Source: Dehalococcoidia bacterium (GTDB lineage Bacteria; Chloroflexota; Dehalococcoidia; E44-bin15; DAOWNJ01). Taken from it: a DNA stretch of 5,271 bases. The stretch spans positions 1-5,271 of the forward strand of contig DAOWNJ010000072.1 of the NCBI GenBank assembly GCA_030642645.1, in the 5' to 3' direction. Below the pieces are notes generated by a model. That model ran no database searches. It was given only the letters and a program-made list of their open reading frames with translations, and had not been told where the DNA came from. Below are positions 1 to 5,271 of this stretch, piece after piece. Each line of letters begins with the position of its first letter. The first letter of the stretch is position 1. The position numbers and the translations under genes were made by a program.

Positions 1-1916
1 AGTCCATCGCCTACCTCCTTCCCGCCATCATCTTCGCCATCCAGAATAACACCTGTGTGGTCATCTCGACCAATACATAAACCTTCAAGAGCAGCTCGTG
101 GGGGAAGGACATCCCAGACTTGCTCGAGACTATTGAGCCTGAGTCTGAAGTTGGTTCACTCCGCATCGCCCAGCTTAAGGGTCGCTCAAACTACCTCTGC
201 CTCAGGCGTTGGGAGAGGATGCACCAGGGGGGGCTTTCCCCTGATGAGACGAGGCTCCTGGTTAGAACCATGGTCTGGCTCACATCAACCCAGACCGGAG
301 ACCGCTCTGAGCTCAACCTGTCCAGCGGGGAGGTCGCTTGCTGGAGTGCGGTCTCGGCTCAGGCTGAGAGCTGCCCTGGTGCTGAGTGCCCCTATTACAT
401 GAATGGCCTCTGCTTCCTCTATAGAGCGAGGTGGAGGGCGGAGTGCTCCCATATCATCATTACAAACCATGCCCTCCTCCTCTCCGACATGGTAAGCGAA
501 AGCACCATCCTTCCTGACTCGAGCTATCTAATCATTGATGAGGCCCACCACCTGGAGGAGGAGGCCACTCAAGAGCTTGGCTTTTGGGTTGGTGAAGGCG
601 ATCTCGAAGGCTACCTCGATAGCCTCTCTGCCCTCCTTCCCCAGGTCCAGACCCTCATCCGAAGCGGCCAGGTGGAGCCTCCACGAAGAAGGGAGATAAC
701 GAGGCTGATTGAAGGTCTCAGGGGGCGAATACAGGACGGGAGGGAGCGCCTCGCTCAGTTGTTCAACCGACTGGGCTATTTTGTGGAGCTTGAGAGCCTG
801 GAGAGTGGGGAGTATTATGAGCGCCATCTGCGCCTCACCAGGGATGCCCGCATCCAGCCTGGGTGGATAGAGGCGAAGCTCTCCTGGGATAACCTCAGCC
901 TGCCGCTGGTGGACATAGAGCTTGGCCTCGGGAGGCTCTGCTCAGCCCTTGAAGGGGTCACTGAAGGGATACTCGATCACGGACTGATGATGGAGCTGTC
1001 CTCCCTGGCCTACCGTGGTTGGGAGCTCCGCTCCCGGATGAGATCGGTTATCTCTCATCCGGAGATGGGTGTCGTCTACTGGGTATCAGTGGGGAGGAGG
1101 GGTGTCACCCTCCACGCTGCCCCCCTTGAGGTGGGGGAGAGGCTCTGGGAATTGCTCTTCTCTAGGAAGGATGGGGTGGTTCTCACCAGCGCCACACTGA
1201 GCACCGAGGGCAGCTTCGATTATATAGAGGGGAGGCTGGGGCTGAGGGACTTCAGGGGGCTTCAGATAGGTGTCTCCTTTGATTACATAACATCAACGAT
1301 GATCTATATACCCAATGACATCCCTGAGCCCTACCACCCCCAATATCATCGGGCTGTGGAGGGGGTCCTGGTTGAGCTCTGCCGCGCTGCCGGTGGGAGA
1401 ACCATGGTCCTGTTCACCTCCCATGCTGCCTTGAAGAGAGTCCATGCTGCCATCCAGCCCCCCCTTGAGAGGGAGGGGATACTTGTCCTGGGGCAGGGGG
1501 TGGATGGGTCAGCCAAGCAAGTCTTAAACACCTTCAGGACTGCAGAGAGGTGCGTCCTCCTCGGAGCCTCAAGCTTCTGGGAAGGGGTTGATGTAATGGG
1601 AGAAACCCTGAGCCTTCTTGCTATCGCAAAGCTCCCATTTGCTGTTCCCACCGACCCTGTTTTTGCTGCCCGCTCTGAGCTTTTTGAGGACGCTTTCAAT
1701 CAATACACGATCCCTCAAGCGATCCTCCGCTTCAAGCAGGGGTTCGGGCGACTTATCCGCAGCAAGAGAGACCGGGGGGTGATGGTGATACTGGACCACC
1801 GCATCAAGTCAAAATACTATGGCCAGGCATTCCTTCAGTCGCTTCCCCCATGTATGGTGAAGGTGGGGCCATCTCGCAATATGCCTATGGAGGTGATGAG
1901 CTGGCTTGGCCCTTGA
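1..1916 (+). CDS. dinG: DinG/XPD-family ATP-dependent DNA helicase, 5' partial, frame interrupted by two compensating one-base indels
   Basis: An ATP-dependent 5'-3' superfamily 2 DNA helicase of the DinG/XPD type, whose relatives unwind damaged DNA, D-loops and R-loops. The frame enters at the left edge: bases 1-2 plus the next codons fit K-S-IAYLLPA, the end of a GTGKS Walker A motif, so the start lies outside. Visible motifs are ISTNT plus INLQEQL (motif Ia, split over two frames at 63-100), DEAH at 537-548, LTSATLS at about 1182-1202, GASSFWEGVD at about 1563-1592 and QGFGRLIR (motif VI) at about 1737-1760. Cysteines in YLC (about 198), SCPGAEC (372 and 387) and LCF (411) fit the four ligands of the DinG/XPD 4Fe-4S cluster; this is inferred from spacing. 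About 637 codons follow Walker A, close to the roughly 660 in E. coli DinG, so only the N-terminus is missing; whether it carried an exonuclease domain cannot be seen. Frame 3 reads to a TAA at 78-80, INLQEQLVG is in frame 2, and frame 3 resumes at 105. As written the gene is broken; sequencing error is the likeliest cause. The open frame from the TTG at 120 lacks motifs I and Ia and is not a credible start. The end overlaps cca. Confidence 0.5.
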
Positions 1917-3162
1917 GCCAGCCTCTGACCAGGGCCTCCTCATCCCCCTTTGTCTCTACCCTTCCATCAAGCCTTGCATCAAGAAGGGCCCTCAGCATCT
2001 CACCGATTCGTGGACCCTCTACTACCCCCATCTTTTTCAGGGCCTCCCCGTTGAGGATGGGTCTCATATAGCGGAGTTTGTTGACATAAATGATTAGGTT
2101 TGAGGAGGCGATTGGGGAGGGCGAGGCCAGGGATGTAGCCAGAATCGCCTGGGGAGAATAGCCCTCGAGAAGCCGATAGATGGAGCTCGGTGATAGGCTC
2201 GTGTCCGCGAGGGTGGGTATTTCCTCCTTGAGGCGGATGGTATCCCTCATCGTCTTTGCCATCTTCCCAGACACCTTGAGACGCTGAATTAAACCTTCAT
2301 TCTCTTCTTCACTCAGTTGATAGATAAGAAGGGAGAGATAAAGGGTCGCATCCGGTTTGGTCAGTTGGCGTGCCTGCTCAAACCTCTCAGCCAGCCAGCC
2401 GTCCCCCCTGAGGGAGGGGTTAAGCATCCTTAAGACACCGAGTTCCTCCGAGCGAAGAAATGCCTTCTCTGGCCGCACCTCCATTAATATCAACTCTATC
2501 TCATGTCTCAGTCTATCGCCGCTAAGGGTGTCCATCATAGTCACATCACGGCGAAGGAGCTTCTCAGTGGAGGGCTCAAGGTGAAATCCGAGCCTCTGCT
2601 CATAGCGTATGGCTCGGAGGATGCGGGTGGCGTCGTCAATGAAGCTATTGGGATACAGGATGCGTATAAGACCCTTCTCCAGGTCATCACTTCCCCCATA
2701 GGGGTCCAGGAGCTCCCCTAAATTTTCAGGGTCGAGGCGGACCGCCATGGCATTGATGGTGAAGTCCCTTCGGAAGAGGTCATCTCTGATGGAGCCAGGC
2801 ACGACCTTTGGCAGGGCTCCAGGTCTCTTGTAGGTCTCCAGGCGTGCTGTAGCCAGGTCGATGGCGAATCCAGCTTTTCGGAACTTCGCTGTGCCGAAGC
2901 GAGGGTGAATGATGAGATCACCACCATATATCTTGGTGAGCAGGTGTGCCAGCTCCAGGGCGTCCCCCTCCACCACAAGGTCTATGTCCAGATTACGCCT
3001 CCCCAGGAGGAGGTCTCTGATGGATCCGCCGACAAGGTATAGCCTCTGCCCATATGCCTTGGCCAAATCGGCGGCTGCCCTCACCAGGGCGAGGAGCTCA
3101 TCAGGGAGGCTTTTCTCCAGCTGTGAGGCAATATTAACAGAATAGGACAAATCCCTCTCCAA
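1885..3162 (-). CDS. cca: Class II tRNA nucleotidyltransferase (CCA-adding / A-adding enzyme family)
   Basis: Adds or repairs the 3' CCA end of tRNA from CTP and ATP without a nucleic acid template. All class II motifs are present in order over 425 residues. Motif A is LVGGSIRDLLLG with the catalytic pair D59 and D61 (LDIDLV). A loop segment ends in PGALPKV (about 114-120). Motif B is RRDFTINAMA (131-140, ribose recognition). Motif C surrounds DPYGG (153-157). Motif D is DDATR at 176-180, the base-selecting EDxxR-type template with D in place of the usual first E. Motif E is LSGDRLRHE (213-221). The tail has the family's GPRIGEMLRALLDARLDG element (383-400), and I see no HD domain. Keeping the PGALP loop argues for full CCA or A addition rather than CC addition only, but specificity cannot be settled here. 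The start is TTG at 3162: no ATG, GTG or TTG lies upstream in frame before the stop near 3267. AAGGAGG lies only 2 bases before it, so the TTG at 3150 is a less likely alternative. The gene is divergent from rnc and its 3' end overlaps dinG by 32 bp. Confidence 0.5.
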   Translation of the reverse strand: MERDLSYSVNIASQLEKSLPDELLALVRAAADLAKAYGQRLYLVGGSIRDLLLGRRNLDIDLVVEGDALELAHLLTKIYGGDLIIHPRFGTAKFRKAGFAIDLATARLETYKRPGALPKVVPGSIRDDLFRRDFTINAMAVRLDPENLGELLDPYGGSDDLEKGLIRILYPNSFIDDATRILRAIRYEQRLGFHLEPSTEKLLRRDVTMMDTLSGDRLRHEIELILMEVRPEKAFLRSEELGVLRMLNPSLRGDGWLAERFEQARQLTKPDATLYLSLLIYQLSEEENEGLIQRLKVSGKMAKTMRDTIRLKEEIPTLADTSLSPSSIYRLLEGYSPQAILATSLASPSPIASSNLIIYVNKLRYMRPILNGEALKKMGVVEGPRIGEMLRALLDARLDGRVETKGDEEALVRGWLKGQASSSPP

Positions 3163-3164
3163 TT

Positions 3165-3171
3165 CCTCCTT
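3165..3171 (-). promoter_or_regulatory. Ribosome binding site of cca (AAGGAGG)
   Basis: The - strand reads AAGGAGG, a full anti-16S match, directly before the cca TTG start. Only two bases (AA) separate it from the TTG at 3162, unusually short, while the second in-frame TTG at 3150 would be 14 bases away. Neither spacing is ideal, so the exact start is uncertain. Confidence 0.5.
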
Positions 3172-3174
3172 GCC

Positions 3175-3180
3175 ATTATA
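3175..3180 (-). promoter_or_regulatory. Possible -10 element (TATAAT) of cca
   Basis: The - strand carries a perfect TATAAT. No good -35 sits 16-18 bp upstream; the nearest candidate is CCGACA at a 19-bp spacing. Transcription would begin near 3168, inside the Shine-Dalgarno sequence and about six bases before the TTG, so the message would be almost leaderless. Either this is a chance match or cca is translated from a near-leaderless transcript. Confidence 0.5.
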
Positions 3181-3187
3181 GCATGCC

Positions 3188-3216
3188 TTGACAAAACGGT
3201 GTCGGAAAACTATGTT
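3188..3216 (+). promoter_or_regulatory. Sigma-70 type promoter of rnc
   Basis: TTGACA (6/6 consensus -35) at 3188-3193 is followed by a 17-bp spacer and TATGTT (4/6, including the key first, second and last bases) at 3211-3216. Predicted transcription start is near 3223, giving a leader of about 29 bases before the rnc ATG at 3252. The element sits in the 89-bp divergent gap and overlaps the upstream region of any cca promoter, so the two genes probably compete for polymerase. A GACA-N6-TGTC inverted repeat (3190-3203) overlaps the -35 but is too weak to call an operator. Confidence 0.5.
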
Positions 3217-3241
3217 AACTGGGTGTGGACTGAATCTGAAT

Positions 3242-3247
3242 GAGGAG
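3242..3247 (+). promoter_or_regulatory. Ribosome binding site of rnc (GAGGAG), decides the start
   Basis: GAGGAG lies four bases before the ATG at 3252. An in-frame ATG at 3240 begins upstream of this site and has no Shine-Dalgarno sequence of its own, so 3252 is preferred. Confidence 0.5.
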
Positions 3248-3251
3248 TTGG

Positions 3252-3944
3252 ATGTCGGATGATCTCAATACCCTACAGGAAAGCCTCGGTGTGACCTTCA
3301 ATGACCAGTCTCATTTAGAGCAGGCCCTGGTTCATCGCTCCTATCTGAATGAGAACCCGGATTACTCCCTCCCCTCCAATGAAAGGCTGGAGTTTCTGGG
3401 CGATGCCGTTCTAGGTTTTGTCGTTGCCGAAAAGCTCTACTTTGAATTCCCTCACCTGTCCGAGGGGGAGATGACCAAGCTCCGAGCCGCCCTGGTGTGC
3501 CGGGAGACGCTGGCGCGCATGGCATTCTCCCTGGGACTGGGGAATTACCTCAAGCTGGGAAAGGGGGAGGAGGTGAGCGGGGGGAGAAAGCGGTTGAGGA
3601 ACCTGGCCTGCACCATGGAGGCGCTTGTTGGGGCTATCCTTATAGACCAGGGGGTGAGCGCTTCTGAGCGGTTTGTCCTGAGGCTCGTCGATTCTGAGAT
3701 GGGGAGGGCGGTGGAGGAGGCGATCACCACAGATTACAAGTCTCGTCTCCAGGAGGTTATTCAGTCGAGGGAGCAGAAGACACCTGTCTATCGAACGGTT
3801 AGGGTGGAAGGGCCAGAGCATAGGAGGGAATTCACCGTAGAGGTAATGGTCGGAAACTCGGTGATCGGGCGAGGGCAGGGCAGGAGCAAGCGCATGGCGG
3901 AGAAGGATGCGGCAAAAGCAGCTTTGGAGAATCCTTCCGCTTAA
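3252..3944 (+). CDS. rnc: Ribonuclease III, with Cys at a conserved metal-binding Asp position
   Basis: A double-strand-specific endoribonuclease that matures rRNA precursors and cleaves structured mRNAs, acting as a homodimer with Mg2+. The product is 230 residues from the ATG at 3252 (234 from the ATG at 3240), normal for the family. Numbered from 3240, the signature NERLEFLGDAVLG is at 47-59 and holds acidic residues E48, E51 and D55. The RNase III fold ends with the ACTMEALVGA segment (123-132). A double-stranded-RNA-binding domain follows from DYKSRLQE (165) to KRMAEKDAAKAALE (217-230). In A. aeolicus RNase III the metal ligands are E40, D44, D107 and E110; here they align with E51, D55, C124 and E127, so the third ligand is Cys (TGC at 3609-3611) rather than Asp. 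Everything else looks intact, so I call it a functional gene with an unusual site, not a pseudogene. It is divergent from cca and followed by prs after 47 bp, with which it may be partly cotranscribed. Confidence 0.5.
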   Translation: MSDDLNTLQESLGVTFNDQSHLEQALVHRSYLNENPDYSLPSNERLEFLGDAVLGFVVAEKLYFEFPHLSEGEMTKLRAALVCRETLARMAFSLGLGNYLKLGKGEEVSGGRKRLRNLACTMEALVGAILIDQGVSASERFVLRLVDSEMGRAVEEAITTDYKSRLQEVIQSREQKTPVYRTVRVEGPEHRREFTVEVMVGNSVIGRGQGRSKRMAEKDAAKAALENPSA

Positions 3945-3974
3945 TTGTCCCTGAGGAAAGCATTGTGCTATAAT
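3945..3974 (+). promoter_or_regulatory. Promoter of prs
   Basis: TTGTCC (4/6 of the -35) at 3945-3950 begins right after the rnc TAA. An 18-bp spacer leads to a perfect TATAAT at 3969-3974. Predicted start is near 3981, giving a leader of only about 11 bases that starts at the AGAGGG ribosome binding site (3981-3986). prs can thus be transcribed independently of rnc; read-through from the rnc promoter is also possible because no terminator lies between them. Confidence 0.5.
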
Positions 3975-3991
3975 TCTGTGAGAGGGTAGAT

Positions 3992-4933
3992 ATGGCTGAT
4001 GAGCTAAGGGTATTCACCGGAAACACTCATCCCGCTTTAGCCCAGGCGGTATGCGATTACCTGGGGATTCCTCTAGGCAAGGCGGAGGTCTTCGAGTTCA
4101 GCAATGAGAACATCTTCGTTCGCATCCTGGAGAATGTACGTCAGAGGGATGTCTTCATCATCCAGCCCATCTCCTCCCCTGTAAACAGGAGCCTGGTTGA
4201 GCTCCTCATCATGATTGATGCCATGAAGAGGGCCTCGGCGGGGAGGATAACCGCAGTGATCCCATACTATGGATATGGCAGGACCGATAAAAAGGATCAA
4301 CCAAGGGTTCCGATAACCGCCAGGCTTGTGGCTGACCTCATCGCCGTCGCCGGGGCGAATCGGGTTCTGACTGTTGACCTTCATGCCCCTCAGATTCAGG
4401 GGTTCTTCAACATCCCCGTCGATGAGCTTACCGCCCTTTATATCTTCGGTCGCTATTTTGAGGAGAGGTGGCTCGATGGCCTGGTTGTGGTTGCCACTGA
4501 CATTGGAGCTGTAAAGAGGGCACGAGACCTCGGCCAGAGGCTCAATACCCCCCTCGCCATCATCGAGAAGAGGAGGGAGAGTAATTTCGATGATGCTGAG
4601 GCCTTAAATGTCATCGGGGAGGTAGGGGGGATGAGGGCCCTTTTGGTGGATGACGAGATCGATACCGCAAGTTCCCTGGTGAGCGCTGCCTGCGCCCTGG
4701 AGAAGAATGGCGTCAGGGAGATATACGCCTGTTCAACGCATCCTATCCTCTCAGGACCTGCTGTGGAGAGGATAGCCTCATGCCCGGTTAAGGAGGTTGT
4801 GATCACCGATACCATCCCCATTCCCCTCTCTAAGATGAGTGATAAGCTCATAGTCCTCTCTGTAGCCTCACTCCTCGGCGAGGCCATCCACCGCATCCAC
4901 GCCGGACTATCCGTTGGCGCGATGTTCGAGTAA
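3992..4933 (+). CDS. prs: Ribose-phosphate pyrophosphokinase (PRPP synthetase)
   Basis: Transfers pyrophosphate from ATP to ribose 5-phosphate to make PRPP, the precursor of purine, pyrimidine, histidine, tryptophan and NAD synthesis. At 313 residues it has full family length. Visible in order: the ATP-side segment FSNENIFVRILENVR (36-50); DVFIIQPISSPVN (53-65); LLIMIDAMKRASAGRITAVIPYYGYGR; the flexible catalytic loop TDKKDQPRVPIT (98-109); VDLHAPQIQGFF (128-139) with the catalytic-region H131; EKRR (192-195), whose Lys and Arg contact PRPP in relatives; and the PRPP loop VDDEIDTASSL (219-229). It departs from the best-known bacterial enzymes (ARQDRK loop, FxNGE). I recall the FSNEN plus DKKDQPR combination from a separate bacterial subgroup, so this looks like normal subgroup character. 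The ATG at 3992 follows AGAGGG by five bases. It lies 47 bp after rnc with its own promoter; the small gene at 4988 follows with no visible terminator between. Confidence 0.5.
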   Translation: MADELRVFTGNTHPALAQAVCDYLGIPLGKAEVFEFSNENIFVRILENVRQRDVFIIQPISSPVNRSLVELLIMIDAMKRASAGRITAVIPYYGYGRTDKKDQPRVPITARLVADLIAVAGANRVLTVDLHAPQIQGFFNIPVDELTALYIFGRYFEERWLDGLVVVATDIGAVKRARDLGQRLNTPLAIIEKRRESNFDDAEALNVIGEVGGMRALLVDDEIDTASSLVSAACALEKNGVREIYACSTHPILSGPAVERIASCPVKEVVITDTIPIPLSKMSDKLIVLSVASLLGEAIHRIHAGLSVGAMFE

Positions 4934-4974
4934 GGCTAAAAATCTGAGCAAAGATGTTTAGTTAAAAGCTACTA

Positions 4975-4982
4975 GAGGGAGG
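4975..4982 (+). promoter_or_regulatory. Strong ribosome binding site (GAGGGAGG) of the small gene
   Basis: A purine-rich Shine-Dalgarno match containing GGAGG ends five bases before the ATG at 4988. It is the best-placed site in the window and the main reason to treat the short reading frame behind it as a translated gene. No convincing promoter is visible in 4934-4974, so transcription may come from prs. Confidence 0.5.
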
Positions 4983-4987
4983 CGTCG

Positions 4988-5137
4988 ATGGAACAACTTC
5001 CAGTTACAATGTCATCTAAGTTTGCTGCGGCGGATATCATGGCGCAATTAACAGAAGAAGGCGGAGTCAGGATATGGTATAAATTCCAGGAAAGCGGACA
5101 GGAAAAGTATGAAATTGTGTGTACTCCCGATGAGTGA
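4988..5137 (+). CDS. Small unrecognised protein (49 aa), probably truncated by an in-frame TGA
   Basis: I do not recognise this gene. From the ATG at 4988 it encodes 49 residues beginning MEQLPVTMSSKFAAADIM and ending CTPDE before TGA at 5135-5137. It is soluble-looking and mixed charged, with no signal peptide, membrane segment or metal motif; one Cys is near the end. The stretch VRIWYKFQESGQEKYEIV could form beta strands. Support for translation is the GAGGGAGG site five bases upstream and the protein-like composition. After the TGA the same frame gives 22 more sensible codons to a second TGA at 5204-5206. Reading the first stop as Trp (one base from TGG) would give a 72-residue protein, so this is either a real short protein, a recent nonsense mutation or a sequence error. 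It appears more A-rich and less GC-biased than the four neighbours, which hints at a different origin. It follows prs by 54 bp in the same direction. Confidence 0.5.
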   Translation: MEQLPVTMSSKFAAADIMAQLTEEGGVRIWYKFQESGQEKYEIVCTPDE

Positions 5138-5206
5138 GATCGGCTTGTAGCCTGGGTTGAGTGGCAGCGAAAGGAAGCAGCACTCAAAAAGGCGAAAGAA
5201 ATCTGA
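5138..5206 (+). other. In-frame continuation of the small gene beyond its TGA
   Basis: The 22 codons read DRLVAWVEWQRKEAALKKAKEI and end at TGA 5204-5206. The pattern is a hydrophobic then lysine-rich amphipathic helix, typical of the C-terminus of a small soluble protein and unlike random translation. It has no start codon or ribosome binding site of its own, so it would be made only by read-through or if the TGA at 5135 is really TGG. No SECIS-like hairpin was recognised just after the TGA, and both TGG for Trp and terminal TGA are used in this window, so recoding is unlikely. Confidence 0.5.
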
Positions 5207-5225
5207 TTCGGGCATCGCCTATTTT

Positions 5226-5242
5226 CCCCCACCCACCCGCCC
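5226..5242 (-). other. Perfect G-quadruplex motif on the - strand
   Basis: The + strand has CCCCC, CCC, CCC and CCC separated by single bases A, A and G. The - strand therefore carries four G-runs of three or more with three one-base loops, the arrangement expected to fold into a very stable parallel quadruplex, with a possible i-motif on the + strand. It lies 19 bp after the second stop of the small gene. Folding is inferred from the pattern. Confidence 0.5.
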
Positions 5243-5253
5243 TAAGATGTATT

Positions 5254-5270
5254 CGGGGGCTGTGCCCCCG
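5254..5270 (+). terminator. GC hairpin at the window end: possible terminator or part of a dispersed palindromic repeat
   Basis: CGGGGGC, loop TGT, then GCCCCCG form a perfect 7-bp stem with a 3-base loop. It lies downstream of prs and the small gene, where transcription could end. The window stops one base later, so a T-tract for a rho-independent terminator cannot be confirmed. The style also fits REP-like intergenic palindromes that occur in many copies. The 5207-5253 stretch before it holds no gene I can support, only the C-rich quadruplex tract. Confidence 0.5.
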
Positions 5271-5271
5271 C

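Noticed and set aside
1346..1699. 117-codon frame on the - strand inside the helicase
   Set aside because: It is a shadow of the conserved motif III-VI region of DinG and reads as Ser/Arg/Ala-rich noise.
3190..3203. GACA-N6-TGTC inverted repeat as a repressor operator
   Set aside because: Only four bases per arm match; such repeats are common by chance and no regulator is known from the window.
3411..3821. 136-codon frame on the - strand inside rnc
   Set aside because: Antisense to a fully conserved RNase III; the translation has Pro/Leu/His/Arg-rich composition with no motif.
4453..4896. 147-codon frame on the - strand inside prs
   Set aside because: Antisense shadow of conserved prs codons; Ser/Thr/Arg-rich with no recognisable domain.
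4934..4974. Terminator or promoter between prs and the small gene
   Set aside because: TTTAGTTAAA gives only a 4-bp AT stem with no T-tract, and no paired -35/-10 elements are visible.
5135..5137. TGA as selenocysteine or as Trp in a variant genetic code
   Set aside because: No SECIS-like hairpin was recognised immediately after it, dinG ends in TGA, and TGG is used for Trp throughout, so a standard code with a nonsense change or sequence error is simpler.
4972..5232. 86-codon reading frame on the - strand at the right end
   Set aside because: Its product is a Ser/Cys-rich, low-order sequence, its GTG start lies inside the G-run tract, and it is antisense to the small + strand gene that has a much better ribosome binding site.

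Overview
The window is a chromosomal housekeeping segment from a bacterium with moderately GC-rich, purine-strand-biased genes. It holds four recognisable conserved genes, one small unrecognised gene and a GC-rich structured right end. The cca, rnc and prs proteins look to me most like those of Chloroflexota (Dehalococcoidia-like lineages), from remembered family style: a prs of the FSNEN / TDKKDQPR type and an rnc of the NLAxxMEAL type. This assignment is inference and no search was run. I see no phage, IS, CRISPR or defence genes, and no convincing novel multi-gene system.

Layout, left to right. (1) Positions 1-1916, + strand: the 3' part of a DinG/XPD-type superfamily 2 DNA helicase, entering the window at the last residues of its Walker A motif. 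Its frame is broken near the left edge by two one-base indels that cancel each other (about 77-104). (2) Positions 1885-3162, - strand: a class II tRNA nucleotidyltransferase (CCA-adding family), overlapping the helicase tail-to-tail by 32 bp. (3) Positions 3163-3251: a short divergent promoter region. (4) Positions 3252-3944, + strand: ribonuclease III, with a cysteine where the family has a metal-binding aspartate. (5) Positions 3992-4933, + strand: ribose-phosphate pyrophosphokinase, with its own near-consensus promoter directly after the rnc stop. (6) Positions 4988-5137, + strand: a 49-codon gene with a strong ribosome binding site. Its frame continues coherently past an in-frame TGA to 5206. 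(7) Positions 5207-5271: a C-rich tract that is a perfect G-quadruplex motif on the - strand, then a 7-bp GC hairpin cut off by the window end.

Functionally, cca and rnc both act in RNA maturation (tRNA 3' ends; rRNA and mRNA duplex cleavage) and are transcribed divergently. prs supplies PRPP for nucleotide, histidine, tryptophan and NAD synthesis. The helicase belongs to DNA repair and replication-conflict resolution. The genes are linked by position rather than by one pathway. The points most worth a second look are the broken DinG reading frame, the D-to-C change in RNase III, the TGA-interrupted small gene and the G-quadruplex/hairpin end.
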